From NCBI RefSeq assembly GCF_001021025.1, contig NZ_CP011541.1:1612001-1676000 (forward strand): a stretch of DNA of 64,000 nt. Direction: 5' to 3'. The notes under the pieces are model-generated. The model had not been told where the DNA came from. It did no database searches and saw only the letters and a program-made list of their open reading frames with translations. Positions 53,437 to 64,000 of the stretch are shown here, one piece after another. Numbering within the stretch: position 1 is the first letter of the stretch; each line of letters opens with the position of its first letter. Position numbers and translations under genes: made by a program. The stretch comes from Corynebacterium epidermidicanis. Lineage in GTDB: Bacteria; Actinomycetota; Actinomycetes; Mycobacteriales; Mycobacteriaceae.

Positions 53437-53960
53437 TTGAACTTCTCCAGACCTGCCCAGCGCGGATCGATGAGGTCGTTTTCTTCGCCCGAAACGCCAT
53501 CCGGAGCGGGCACCTCGTCATCAGAACATTCGAGCCCGAAGTCCTGGCAAGTAGGATTGAATGGCAGCTCCAGACCAACCACGTCGATCACAGATTGCAG
53601 CAGGTCAATGCGGTTATCGACGACCATCGGTAGCTCATCTTCTTCCGAATCAGGATCGTCACCCTGGATGAAATCCGCCGAGGCTGCAAACACTTCATTG
53701 ATGTGAAAAGTACGTTCGGGGTGCAGTGCATCTAGGCAGCGAGCGCATTGCCCAGTCAGTTTGGCGGTAACATCGGCGTCCACCATAATGCCTTCGCCAA
53801 GCGGGGTCAGCGTGGCAGCCACACTGACTTCTTCGCCTTCGTCGATGGCCATCATCGCGATACCAATGCGAGCCGGGCTCGGACCGGTCTGAGTACGGGT
53901 TTCCGGCATTAAGCCACCGCGCAGCAGGGCTGCACAGTCAAAAATAAAAGGAGATGTCAT
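53433..53960 (-). CDS. DUF177/YceD family protein
   Basis: Protein of 175 aa with the YceD pattern: ARIGIAMMAIDEGEEVSVAATL, a CARCL cysteine pair and CQDFGLECSDDE near the C-terminus. In plants and bacteria the family is linked to 23S rRNA accumulation; in many bacteria the rpmF gene follows. Here it is translationally coupled to rnc, which fits an rRNA-related role. Highly acidic overall. Confidence 0.85.
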   Translation of the reverse strand: MTSPFIFDCAALLRGGLMPETRTQTGPSPARIGIAMMAIDEGEEVSVAATLTPLGEGIMVDADVTAKLTGQCARCLDALHPERTFHINEVFAASADFIQGDDPDSEEDELPMVVDNRIDLLQSVIDVVGLELPFNPTCQDFGLECSDDEVPAPDGVSGEENDLIDPRWAGLEKFK

Positions 53961-53998
53961 AGCGCTAGTTAGCCTACTCTTGCCGGGGGCCGAAACTG

Positions 53999-54745
53999 TT
54001 ATTCGCCGTAATCGTGGGAGTCAGCGGGAGTGTGCGTGCGACCGCCGCTCGACGCCCCGGTCGCACCTGCCCCACGACGAATGGCAGAACGGTCTCGCGA
54101 CACTGCCCGCAACGTTGCCGACAGCGACTCCTCAAATTCAGCCAATTTGCCGTCTACATAAGCGTCACATTCGCTGCGCAAGCGGTTGGAATCAGTATGA
54201 GCTGCGTCAACGACCCGATGTGCTTCTTCGTTCGCGCGGCGCACCACTTCGGATTCAGAGACCAAGCGGTGCTGCTCAGCAAGACCTTCATCCACAGCAC
54301 GCTGGTAAGACTCGTTGCCCTTTGCTTCCAGACGGGCAGCTTCTGCGGAAGCTCGATCAACCATAGCGGTGGCATCGCGGTGAGCGGTGTCCACCAGGTG
54401 AGCTGCCTCGTCCTCAGCCTTTGCGACTAACGTGTGCGCGCGGTTTTCGGCATCAGCGACCATGGCATCGGCATCTTCACGAGCACGTGTCACGGTTTCA
54501 TGTGCCTCGGCATTTGCATCCTCGACGATGAGTCGGGCACGATCCTCAGCTCCGCGAATAATCTCGTCGCGCTGGTCGAGGACATCCTGCGCGTCATCGA
54601 CCTCTACCGGCAATGCATTTCGCAGATCATCCAGCAAAGCAAGCATTTCGTTGCGAGGAACCATACAGTTAGCAGTCATTGGAACGCCGTAAGCTTGCTC
54701 GACGGTTTGAACCATTTCATCCAGGGCTTCAAAAACGCGGTACAT
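53999..54745 (-). CDS. sepIVA: SepIVA-type DivIVA-domain septum protein
   Basis: Coiled-coil protein of 248 aa. The N-terminus MYRVFEALDEMVQTVEQAYG and MTANCMVPRNEMLALLDDLRNALP match mycobacterial SepIVA (Rv2927c), a DivIVA-domain factor of septation and cell-wall insertion at growth sites. Heptad-rich Ala/Glu/Arg sequence fills about 55-220, ending in a basic Gly/Ser tail. The ATG at 54745 with GGGA upstream is preferred; a frame to 54790 is unconserved. It precedes DUF177-rnc on the same strand. Confidence 0.88.
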   Translation of the reverse strand: MYRVFEALDEMVQTVEQAYGVPMTANCMVPRNEMLALLDDLRNALPVEVDDAQDVLDQRDEIIRGAEDRARLIVEDANAEAHETVTRAREDADAMVADAENRAHTLVAKAEDEAAHLVDTAHRDATAMVDRASAEAARLEAKGNESYQRAVDEGLAEQHRLVSESEVVRRANEEAHRVVDAAHTDSNRLRSECDAYVDGKLAEFEESLSATLRAVSRDRSAIRRGAGATGASSGGRTHTPADSHDYGE

Positions 54746-54865
54746 GGTTCCCAAGCGTACCTGTGGATTCGCCTCAGCACCGGCTACCACGCGCCTACAT
54801 GAAGCACTTTTTACCCAGGGCCCCTACCAAGTATCGCAAGAGGCCAGGCACCACCCCGCGCAAAC

Positions 54866-54916
54866 AAAAGCACCCCAGCAGGCCACTGGTCATCTGAACC
54901 AGCGTGCTGAGGTGCT
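54866..54916 (-). terminator. Terminator of gdhA
   Basis: Minus-strand stem AGCACCTCAGCA / TGCTGGGGTGCT (one mismatch) with inner CTGGTT/ACCAG pairing, followed by TTTTG. It lies about 20 bp after the gdhA stop. Confidence 0.85.
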
Positions 54917-54933
54917 CAAGGTCCGAGAGCGAC

Positions 54934-56771
<1,838 letters not shown>

Positions 56772-57869
56772 ATGAATATTATCATCGCGCCGGATTCCTT
56801 CAAGTCAACCGCCTCCGCCCCTGAGGTCGCGCGACACCTCGCCACAGGTATTCAACGTGTTTGGCCGGAAGCTCAGATAACAGTCGTGCCTCTTGCGGAC
56901 GGCGGGGAAGGCACCGCTGCTTGCTTCGACGGTGTCACAATTACTTTGCCCACCACTGACGCTGCCGGAAGACTCACCGAAGCAAGCTACGTCTTCGACG
57001 ACGGAACCACCTCCGGGCTGACCCAAGCCTTTATCGATGTCGCAGCCGCTTCCGGACTTCCCGCCGTAGCCGACAACCCGGTTCCCCTCACCGGAGACAC
57101 CTACGGCACCGGGGTCCTCATCGCAGATGCTATCGCCAATGGAGCCCAGCGCATTACCCTGGGCTTGGGTGGCACCGCCACCATCGACGGCGGCACCGGC
57201 ATCCTCGTCGCACTCGGAGCTCCCGCGATGAACGCTGCGGGACATCCCCTCCGCCAGGGCGGCGCTGCTCTCGTTGACTTCGATCACTTTGACACCGCCC
57301 AACTCAATATCCCGGCTGCTGCAGCCGAGTGGGTGCTGCTGACCGATGTCAGCGCCCCTGCCACGGGCCCTCAGGGAGCAGCCGCCGTTTTTGGGCCACA
57401 AAAGGGCGCTTCCGAAACAGACGTCGAGCTCCTCGATCGCGCACTGGCCACCTTATGCGAAAAAACCGGCGTTGACCCCCATCAACCTGGCTTCGGTGCC
57501 GCCGGAGGTCTGCCCATCGCCATCACCGCTCTCTCCACGATTGTTCACGGGACCGCTGACCACGTGCACATCTTGCCCGGCGCGGACATCGTCGCTGAAT
57601 CGGTGGGCCTCGATGCCTTGATTGCCGACGCCGACGTGGTGATCACAGGCGAAGGCAGCTTTGACCACCAATCCCTGCTTGGCAAGGTCACCGGTATGGT
57701 CCTCAGTCGCGCTCAACGCGCAGGGAAACGGGCCATCGTGGTGGCCGGAGCGTTGCAGGACAAGCCACCAGCAGAGGTGTTAGGGATCGAGCTCATCAAC
57801 GACCCGGACGTCGAAAAGCAGCTAGTTGAGGCTGGCGAGCGGATTGGCGCTGCGCTTAAGGCTCAATAG
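56772..57869 (+). CDS. Glycerate kinase (GlxK/GarK family)
   Basis: Phosphorylates glycerate to 2- or 3-phosphoglycerate, feeding glycolysis. The N-terminus MNIIIAPDSFKSTASAPEVA, VPLADGGEGT, GLGGTATIDGG and VITGEGSFDHQSLLGK are family signatures. Length of 365 aa is normal. Its 3' end overlaps the convergent small gene by 14 bp. Confidence 0.93.
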   Translation: MNIIIAPDSFKSTASAPEVARHLATGIQRVWPEAQITVVPLADGGEGTAACFDGVTITLPTTDAAGRLTEASYVFDDGTTSGLTQAFIDVAAASGLPAVADNPVPLTGDTYGTGVLIADAIANGAQRITLGLGGTATIDGGTGILVALGAPAMNAAGHPLRQGGAALVDFDHFDTAQLNIPAAAAEWVLLTDVSAPATGPQGAAAVFGPQKGASETDVELLDRALATLCEKTGVDPHQPGFGAAGGLPIAITALSTIVHGTADHVHILPGADIVAESVGLDALIADADVVITGEGSFDHQSLLGKVTGMVLSRAQRAGKRAIVVAGALQDKPPAEVLGIELINDPDVEKQLVEAGERIGAALKAQ

Positions 57870-58221
57870 CTACTGTCCACGGAAACACTGCGTCGACTTC
57901 AAAGGCCTCCTCGTTGTGCAGCGCAACGGGCTCCGCGGGGAGGTCAGCCTGAGGCGTGAGGAATCGCGAAAAGAGCATCGCCGTTTGATTGAGTGACCGC
58001 ACGGAACCGTCGATATCCACATAGAATCGGCTCGGTACTCCGTCGCCTTGGGCGCGCAGCTGCTTTTCGACGTCCGCATCCATCGCCACTGGCTGTTGTC
58101 CTCTGACGGTAACTTCAGCCCCCTCGACTTCACTCATGCGGTTCGCGAGGCGACTAAACCGCGCGAGCAGTCCGTCGAATTCCGCTTCTGGAACTAGTAC
58201 GTCGAAAACAATTGCAGGCAT
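57856..58221 (-). CDS. Hypothetical small protein (121 aa)
   Basis: Not recognised. It is acidic, soluble and begins MPAIVFDVLVPEAEFDG; the middle has RFYVDIDGSVRSLNQTAMLF. No membrane segment or signal. Codon use resembles the neighbours, supporting that it is real. It is convergent with the glycerate kinase gene and divergent from the DUF4921 gene with only a short gap. Confidence 0.6.
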   Translation of the reverse strand: MPAIVFDVLVPEAEFDGLLARFSRLANRMSEVEGAEVTVRGQQPVAMDADVEKQLRAQGDGVPSRFYVDIDGSVRSLNQTAMLFSRFLTPQADLPAEPVALHNEEAFEVDAVFPWTVAIEP

Positions 58222-58252
58222 GAAAACAGGTTAGCTAATACCCTTGGGTTTC

Positions 58253-59590
58253 ATGACATTACCGATGCATTCTCGTCCAATCCCCATGCATACCATGGCG
58301 GATGGCACGCTCAAGCAAGTCAACCCCATGACCGGCACCGAAGTGTGGACCGTGCCAGGTCGCGGGAATCGGCCGCTGGGGATCGCCAGCCCCAATCCAG
58401 TAGAGCTCAGCCCAGAGCAGCACCGAAATGCCTGCGCTTTCTGCAGCGACCGACTGCTGCACACCCCACCAGAAAAGGCCAGAATAGTGCGCAAAGATGG
58501 CCAGTGGGACATGCTGCGGGGAGTTCTTCCGGGCGAGTTGAACGCAACGACCGCGGAGTTTCGTCGAGTACCCAACCTCTTTGAGATCGTCTCTTACGAC
58601 TATTGGTACCGCAACTACGGATTCACCATGGATAGCGAGACTGAAAGTCGCATGCAGAATTACCTTGACGACGAGGCCGGAAAGGCACACGTGTGCGCAA
58701 TTATTCGCACCCGGCTCAAGGCGTCCGGACAGGCAGCGGCCGACGTCGATGCGCTGTCCGAAGATGAACTTCTCACCCACGCCCCTGGGTATTTTGCGGG
58801 CGGACATGACCTCATCATTGGTCGTCGCCACTTCGTCGACGGGGCCACCCATGACAACCAGTTAGCCTCCTCCGGCACCCTGACCCCAGATGAACACCGC
58901 GCGCTCATCAGTTTTACTATCCGCTCGGTCGAAGATCTCTATGCCCATAACCGCTACACGCCTTACGTTGCTGTGTTTCAAAACTGGCTCAAGCCCGCCG
59001 GAGCGTCCTTCGATCACCTGCATAAACAACTCGTTGCTATCGACGAACGCGGCGTGCATGCCGAAGAGGAAATCGCCCGACTGCGCACCAATCCGAACAT
59101 GTACAACGAATGGGCGGTTGACTACGCGCATGCCCGCAACCTCGTGATTGCTGAAAATGATCACGCAGTATGTTTCGCGGGTTTCGGCCACCGCTACCCC
59201 ACCCTGGAAATTTACTCCAAATCTGCTACCGCGCAGCCTTGGCTACAGACCAGCGAAGAGACGAACGCGATGAGCGATCTTATCCACGCTTGCCACGCCG
59301 CCGCCGGCCCCGAAGTGCCGTGCAACGAAGAATGGCATTACAAGCCAGTTGACCTCGATATCCCCATGCCTTGGCGAGTGATGATCAAATGGCGAGTATC
59401 CACTCTCGCGGGTTTTGAAGGTGGCACCAAGATCTACCTCAACACACTTTCCCCATACGACATCCGTGACCGCGTGGTTACTGCGCTCTACCGGTTGCGT
59501 GAGGACAACCTGCTCGCCCCTGGCATCCGAATCGCCTCCGAAGCCCGGGTAGAGCGCAACAGTTTGAAATACAATCCGCTCCTGCAGTAA
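58253..59590 (+). CDS. DUF4921 protein (GalT-like HIT superfamily)
   Basis: Protein of 445 aa related to galactose-1-phosphate uridylyltransferases. N-terminal GTEVWTVPGRGNRPLG and a CAFCSDR metal-type pair are followed by NLFEIVSYDYWYRNYGF. The putative nucleotidyl motif is FDHLHKQL, in place of HPHPQ of GalT. Adjacent KPAGASFDHLH resembles the GalT catalytic strand. It may be a nucleotidyltransferase or phosphorylase for a sugar phosphate, unproven. The ATG at 58253 is chosen; TTG at 58244 is possible. Confidence 0.7.
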   Translation: MTLPMHSRPIPMHTMADGTLKQVNPMTGTEVWTVPGRGNRPLGIASPNPVELSPEQHRNACAFCSDRLLHTPPEKARIVRKDGQWDMLRGVLPGELNATTAEFRRVPNLFEIVSYDYWYRNYGFTMDSETESRMQNYLDDEAGKAHVCAIIRTRLKASGQAAADVDALSEDELLTHAPGYFAGGHDLIIGRRHFVDGATHDNQLASSGTLTPDEHRALISFTIRSVEDLYAHNRYTPYVAVFQNWLKPAGASFDHLHKQLVAIDERGVHAEEEIARLRTNPNMYNEWAVDYAHARNLVIAENDHAVCFAGFGHRYPTLEIYSKSATAQPWLQTSEETNAMSDLIHACHAAAGPEVPCNEEWHYKPVDLDIPMPWRVMIKWRVSTLAGFEGGTKIYLNTLSPYDIRDRVVTALYRLREDNLLAPGIRIASEARVERNSLKYNPLLQ

Positions 59591-59675
59591 TTGCTCGTTA
59601 CGGTGCCTGGTTTCTACTGTGCCCTTCCACACACTAAGGTAGGGCTAAACCACATAACTCAAGGAGGGCCTCACC

Positions 59676-60929
59676 ATGCATAACGTCGCGAACATTATCC
59701 GGGATCTCAATGTCGATGTGAGCTGGCAGCGGGCCTTCTACGAGGACTTGCACACCCACCCTGAGCTGTCTTTCCAAGAAGAACGCACCGCTGCCCGTAT
59801 CGCAGAGAAGCTCACCGAGTTCGATTGTGAGGTCACCACCGGCATTGGTGGCAACGGAATCGTCGCGATCTTCCGCAACGGCGAGGGGCCTACCGCGCTG
59901 ATGCGCGCGGATTTCGATGCCCTCCCTGTCGAAGAAACCACCGGAGTGCCCTTTGCCTCCACGGCCACCGGCACGACAGAGGAAGGGCTAGTCACCAAAC
60001 TCATGCACGCCTGTGGCCATGACATGCACACCACCGCACTCCTTGGGGCTTGCGCGTTTATCGACGCCGCTCGGAGCTCCTGGTCCGGCACCTTCATCGC
60101 GCTTTTCCAGCCCTCTGAGGAAAACGGTATGGGTGCGATGGCAATGGTCAACGACGGACTCGCCAACCACATTCCCCGCCCCGATGTTGCTTTTGCCCAG
60201 CACGTCGGTCCAGGTCGCGCGGGAGAAATCATGTCGATGCCCGGACCAGCACTTGCCGCAGCAGACTCAATTGACATCGTGATTCATGGCAAGTCCTCCC
60301 ACGGATCAATGCCGCACCTTTCCGTTGACCCCACCTTTGTTGCCGCGATGATCGTGGTTCGACTCCAAGGCATAGTGGGACGCGAAATACCACCATCCGA
60401 GTTTGCCGTGGTCACGGTGGGCACGCTTGCATCCGGCAACACCAATAACACCATTCCAGCTAAAGCTCGACTGGTGCTGAACTGCCGAACCTACAATGAC
60501 GAGATCAAAAAGAACCTCTACGAAGCCATCGAACGCGTCGTACAGGCCGAATGCCAGGCCTCCGGATGCCCGGCACCGGCAGACATCACCTATTTCTCCC
60601 ACGCCCCGCTCACCGACAATTCGCCAGAGGTCTACGAACGTGTGCGCCCAGTGTTTGACGATGTTTTTGGGGCATATTCTGTCGACGGAACTCCCTGGAC
60701 CGCATCGGAAGACTTTTCCCAAATTCCACGTCACTTCGACACGCCGTACTTATTCTGGATGGTTGGTGCCACCCCAGCGGCCCAATGGGAAAAGGCAGTT
60801 GCAGAGGACCGCGTGTTGGAAGACATCCCAAGCAATCACATGGGCAACTTCCTGCCGGATTATAAGCCAACAGTAAAGGCCAGCACCGAAGCAGCAGTTG
60901 CTGCGGTGCTGACCTATCTCGCAAACTAA
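59676..60929 (+). CDS. M20 family amidohydrolase (hippurate/IAA-hydrolase type)
   Basis: Metal-dependent amidase of 417 aa. The metal motif is HACGHDMHTTALLGA, and HPELSFQEERTAA, MRADFDALPVEE and SSHGSMPH (dimerisation domain) are typical of the carboxypeptidase Ss1/hippuricase subfamily. A strong AAGGAGG lies 9 bp before ATG. Cleaves N-acyl amino acids; the exact substrate is unknown. Its stop is one base from the glgP stop on the other strand. Confidence 0.92.
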   Translation: MHNVANIIRDLNVDVSWQRAFYEDLHTHPELSFQEERTAARIAEKLTEFDCEVTTGIGGNGIVAIFRNGEGPTALMRADFDALPVEETTGVPFASTATGTTEEGLVTKLMHACGHDMHTTALLGACAFIDAARSSWSGTFIALFQPSEENGMGAMAMVNDGLANHIPRPDVAFAQHVGPGRAGEIMSMPGPALAAADSIDIVIHGKSSHGSMPHLSVDPTFVAAMIVVRLQGIVGREIPPSEFAVVTVGTLASGNTNNTIPAKARLVLNCRTYNDEIKKNLYEAIERVVQAECQASGCPAPADITYFSHAPLTDNSPEVYERVRPVFDDVFGAYSVDGTPWTASEDFSQIPRHFDTPYLFWMVGATPAAQWEKAVAEDRVLEDIPSNHMGNFLPDYKPTVKASTEAAVAAVLTYLAN

Positions 60930-60930
60930 C

Positions 60931-63543
60931 TTACAGGTACTTGATCAAGCCCAGCTCGGCTGGGCTTGCCAGCAGTTGGTGACGTGGGATAACCCGGATG
61001 GTGTACCCCAATGCGCCTGGGCGCGCGAGGTCAACCTCGACGACATAGCGGCCTTCACCATTGTCGGTCATCGGCAGGATCGTCTTGTTAGCCAAGTCTC
61101 CGTGTCCGTCCACGTCGCCGACCACAGCCTGGACTAGAACATCGCCGTCGGTAAGCACGCCAAGGTCTACATCAACCGAAATTCGAGCTCGTTCTCCGGA
61201 GGTGATCACGCGGTGGGCGTCGAGCGCGTTTTCCACGCGCACATCGCTCAAGCCTATGTTTTGCCAGCCTTGCTGAACTCGGTTGCACCAGTTCACAAAC
61301 TGCTGAGCAGCGTCGTTGTCGCGCATCATTAGGCGGGCGGCGTGGTTAGCTGGCCGGTAGTACTGCTCGGTGTAGTCGCGGACCATGCGGGTGCAGGTGA
61401 CCATTGGTGAAAGGGTCACCATGGAACGTCGCACCATGTCAAGCCACTTGGTTGGCAGGCCGTCCTGATCACGGTCGTAGAACATCGGAGCAATTTGTTG
61501 CTCGAGGAGATCGTATAAAGCTTCGGCCTCGAGGTAGTCGCGGAATGCCTGATCCTCGGTCTCCACGGTAGGGATGGTCCATCCATAGTCTTCCTGTGGC
61601 ATTTCATCCCACCAGCCATCCGAGATGGAAAGCGTTAGGCAGCCATTCATTACCGCCTTCATGCCGGAGGTGCCAGAGGCTTCCTGCGGGCGAACCGGGT
61701 TGTTGAGCCAGATATCCGAGCCCGAGATGAGGTAACTTGCAAGTCCGATGTCGTAATCCGGCAGGAAAATGAATCGGTCTCGAACGCCGGCTTCATCGGC
61801 GAAACGCACGATTTCCTGCATGAGCTTCTTGCCACCCATGTCATGTGGGTGAGCCTTACCTGCGATGACGAACTGTACTGGTCGCTCTGGATTAAGCAGA
61901 ATGCTACGCAGGCGCTCAGGGTTCTTCAGCATCAGCGTCAATCGCTTGTAGGTGGACACCCGGCGGGCGAAACCGACGGTGAGCACGTTTGGATCAAGCA
62001 CGCGCTTCGTCCAAGCCAGTTGGGCTTCGTGCTGGCCACGGTTCAGACCGGATTTCTTTACCGATTCGCGTGCAACCTGGACCAGGTCCGCGCGGAGCTT
62101 ATTTCGGATCTGCCAGAGTTCTTCGTTGCTCACAGCATCCGCATGTGTCCACTCATCGAGTTCGGCGAGGTCTCCGTGTCCGGCGAAACGCTCAATGACA
62201 TCACGCATTTCCGGCTTCGTCCAAGTGGGAAGGTGGACGCCGTTGGTGACAGAGCCAATAGGGACTTCATCAGGCTCATAGCCCGGGTAGAGGCCCTGGA
62301 ACATCTCCCGAGACACCACACCGTGCAGCTTCGCCACACCGTTAGCATTCTGCGAAAGGCGCAAGCCCATGTGCGCCATGTTGAATCGCTGCGGATCAGC
62401 CTCCGCGCCAAGGGCCAACGCGCGATCCAGCGGCACTCCGCGGAACAGCTGCTTGTCCTCTGGCTGTCCTTCGCCCAGGTAGCGACGCACCAGGCTCATA
62501 TCAAAGCGGTCGATACCAGCAGGAACTGGCGTGTGGGTGGTGAAGATATTCGCAGCGCGAACCTGGGCGAGCGCAGCATCGAAGCTCAAGCCTTCGGCCA
62601 TGCGCTCTCGGATGCGCTCGAGCCCCAAGAAACCGGCATGGCCTTCGTTCAGGTGAGCGACCCGTGGACGTGCGAGTCCCCGTGCATCACAGAACGCATT
62701 CACGGCACGCACGCCACCGACGCCCAGAACGAGTTCTTGCTTCACGCGGTGTTCCGAATCGCCACCGTACAGGCGGTCGGTTACTTCCCGCATGTCTGCG
62801 GAGTTTTCTTCAATGTTGGTATCCAGCAGCAGGAGTGGAATGCGGCCCACGGCCGCTTCCCATAGGGCGATCACAATGTCACGACCCTCAGGGAAGGCCA
62901 CGGTGACCTTAATTTGCTGCCCCTTCTCATCGAGTACCGGTTCCACCGGCAACAGTGCCGGATCGTGGTATTCGTAGTGCTCTTCCTGCCAGCCATCACC
63001 CGACAGCGACTGGGTGAAGTAGCCGTAGGAGTACAACAGGCCCACACCGATCAGTGGCACACCGAGATCTGAGGCGGATTTCATGTGGTCGCCGGACAAA
63101 ACACCCAGGCCACCTGAGTAGATAGGAAGCGAAGGGTGGATACCGAATTCCATGGAGAAATAGGCCGCGATTGGATCGTTGGAGCCCAGGTCTGATTCGC
63201 CGACCGTAGCTTGGTCTTCGATTTGGTGCTCAGCATGGGTGTGCTGGTACCAGCAAGAACCTTGCAGGTACTCGTTGAGGTTTGCCTCCTCTGCACGCAC
63301 CCGGGCGACGTATTCGTTATCTGCTGCCAGTTCCTGGAGGCGAGCAGCGGGAGCATTCATCAAGATGCGACGCGGGTTTTCATCGAAAGCGCTCCACTGC
63401 TCCGGTGCGATTTCGCTGAACAGCTCGCGGGCTTCCCGACGCCACGACCAGCGCAAATTCATTGCAATCCGCCACAGCGGAGTCAACTCAGTAGGGATGG
63501 ACTGGACAACGTTCACAGTATTAGTTGGTTTCACCCTATCCAC
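60931..63543 (-). CDS. glgP: Alpha-glucan (glycogen) phosphorylase
   Basis: Releases glucose-1-phosphate from glycogen or maltodextrin. The 870-aa protein has the actinobacterial GlgP form with an extra N-terminal region (1-95). FSMEFGIHPSLPIYSGGLGVLSGDH and FTTHTPVPAGIDRF are catalytic-domain landmarks. The PLP-lysine region is EASGTSGMKAVMNG. A C-terminal beta domain (about 770-870) follows. Convergent with the amidohydrolase gene. Confidence 0.93.
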   Translation of the reverse strand: MDRVKPTNTVNVVQSIPTELTPLWRIAMNLRWSWRREARELFSEIAPEQWSAFDENPRRILMNAPAARLQELAADNEYVARVRAEEANLNEYLQGSCWYQHTHAEHQIEDQATVGESDLGSNDPIAAYFSMEFGIHPSLPIYSGGLGVLSGDHMKSASDLGVPLIGVGLLYSYGYFTQSLSGDGWQEEHYEYHDPALLPVEPVLDEKGQQIKVTVAFPEGRDIVIALWEAAVGRIPLLLLDTNIEENSADMREVTDRLYGGDSEHRVKQELVLGVGGVRAVNAFCDARGLARPRVAHLNEGHAGFLGLERIRERMAEGLSFDAALAQVRAANIFTTHTPVPAGIDRFDMSLVRRYLGEGQPEDKQLFRGVPLDRALALGAEADPQRFNMAHMGLRLSQNANGVAKLHGVVSREMFQGLYPGYEPDEVPIGSVTNGVHLPTWTKPEMRDVIERFAGHGDLAELDEWTHADAVSNEELWQIRNKLRADLVQVARESVKKSGLNRGQHEAQLAWTKRVLDPNVLTVGFARRVSTYKRLTLMLKNPERLRSILLNPERPVQFVIAGKAHPHDMGGKKLMQEIVRFADEAGVRDRFIFLPDYDIGLASYLISGSDIWLNNPVRPQEASGTSGMKAVMNGCLTLSISDGWWDEMPQEDYGWTIPTVETEDQAFRDYLEAEALYDLLEQQIAPMFYDRDQDGLPTKWLDMVRRSMVTLSPMVTCTRMVRDYTEQYYRPANHAARLMMRDNDAAQQFVNWCNRVQQGWQNIGLSDVRVENALDAHRVITSGERARISVDVDLGVLTDGDVLVQAVVGDVDGHGDLANKTILPMTDNGEGRYVVEVDLARPGALGYTIRVIPRHQLLASPAELGLIKYL

Positions 63544-63652
63544 TTTGCCACAGCCTGATGATTCCGCTACTTGAACCCCACTTTCCAGGTGATATCACCT
63601 ATCGACAATCCTGATTCCTTCAATCGATCAGCCTTGGGCCAAAATGGACAAT

Positions 63653-63691
63653 CCCGGTGAGAACTGCTTTCTAAAAGCACGCCTCACCGGG
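63653..63691 (-). terminator. Hairpin downstream of pyk
   Basis: Stem CCCGGTGAG / CTCACCGGG with an inner TGCTTT/AAAGCA dyad. It lies about 20 bp after the pyk stop; the T-run is weak. Confidence 0.65.
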
Positions 63692-63709
63692 ACAAAGGGC
63701 GACTATCAG

Positions 63710-64000
63710 TTACATTTGGTTAACGTCTTCACCCAGCATATGAACGTGAATCATGTTGGTGTTTCCAGACACACCCGGAGGGGTACCCGCAACAACCACC
63801 ATCATGTCATTTTCTTGGTATTCGTCCAGCACCAGCAAGGCGCGGTCTAGTTCGACCATCATGTCATCGGTCGAACGCACCGTTGGGCACAGGAACGTCT
63901 CAACGCCCCACGTCAGTGCCAACTGCGAACGCACCGCCACGTTTGGGGTGAAAACTAATAGTGGCAGGCGGCTGTGCAAACGAGCCAGTCGCTTGGCGGT
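63710..64000 (-). CDS. pyk: Pyruvate kinase, C-terminal part (continues beyond the window)
   Basis: The frame stays open to the window edge. The visible 96 residues match the C-terminal allosteric domain of pyruvate kinase: TAKRLARLHSRLPLLVFTPN, the RSQLALTWGVETFLCP strand and VVVAGTPPGVSGNTNMIHVH. This is the region that binds the effector in the glycolytic enzyme converting phosphoenolpyruvate to pyruvate. The N-terminal 80% lies outside. Confidence 0.9.
   Translation of the reverse strand, partial: TAKRLARLHSRLPLLVFTPNVAVRSQLALTWGVETFLCPTVRSTDDMMVELDRALLVLDEYQENDMMVVVAGTPPGVSGNTNMIHVHMLGEDVNQM

Overview
The window is ordinary chromosome from a high-G+C Gram-positive bacterium, most probably a Corynebacterium. 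The reasons are the actinobacterial gene order rpsB/tsf-pyrH-frr-cdsA-rlmN, an xerC-dprA-comM-yraN-DUF2469-rnhB-lepB-rplS run, and smc-ftsY, amtB-glnK, ffh and rpsP-rimM-trmD linkage. A SepIVA-type DivIVA protein and several apparently leaderless starts (TANNNT box 6-9 nt before ATG/GTG) point the same way. No tRNA, rRNA, transposase, prophage or CRISPR array was seen.

Layout. 1-7.9 kb: repeat-rich left edge, ABC exporter pair, rlmN, a LapA-type membrane protein, cdsA, frr, pyrH, tsf. 7.9-9.0 kb: an A+T-rich cassette on the opposite strand that splits the usual rpsB-tsf pair. It encodes a secreted 207-aa protein of unknown function and a 57-aa two-helix membrane protein. 9.1-19.8 kb: rpsB, an M23-like protein, then xerC, dprA, comM, yraN, DUF2469, rnhB, lepB, rplS and tex. 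19.9-23.6 kb: lipoprotein asparaginase, trmD-rimM, an AAA ATPase behind a 4-fold repeat. 23.9-29.7 kb: a complete peptide ABC importer operon. 30.2-36.8 kb: rpsP, a CPBP protease, a two-component system, ffh and a frameshifted polysaccharide deacetylase. 36.8-47.9 kb: glnK-amtB, ftsY, a 1121-aa unknown protein, smc, acyP. 47.9-53.9 kb: alanine/sodium symporter, a frameshifted NTF2-like remnant, mutM, a divergent marR/EamA pair, rnc, DUF177. 54-64 kb: sepIVA, gdhA, glycerate kinase, DUF4921, an M20 amidohydrolase, glgP and the 3' end of pyk.

Functional themes. Much of the window is translation, tRNA/rRNA modification, protein export (ffh, ftsY, lepB) and chromosome maintenance (smc, xerC, dprA/comM, mutM). 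Nitrogen metabolism is represented by asparaginase, the ammonium channel with its PII protein, alanine uptake and glutamate dehydrogenase; central carbon by glycerate kinase, glycogen phosphorylase and pyruvate kinase.

Main unusual observations. (1) A 263-bp MITE-like element at 38612-38874 has terminal inverted repeats and an 8-bp target duplication, and it has split what looks like the ftsY terminator hairpin. A second copy runs off the left window edge and a diverged core lies at 49.6 kb. (2) The secreted-protein/small-membrane-protein cassette between tsf and rpsB has the layout of an exported effector with an immunity partner, although no function can be assigned from sequence. (3) A terminator-like hairpin at 14.95 kb is made of two perfect inverted DnaA boxes. 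(4) Four AAACTGAGT repeats precede the AAA ATPase. (5) A MarR-type palindrome sits between a divergent regulator and transporter.
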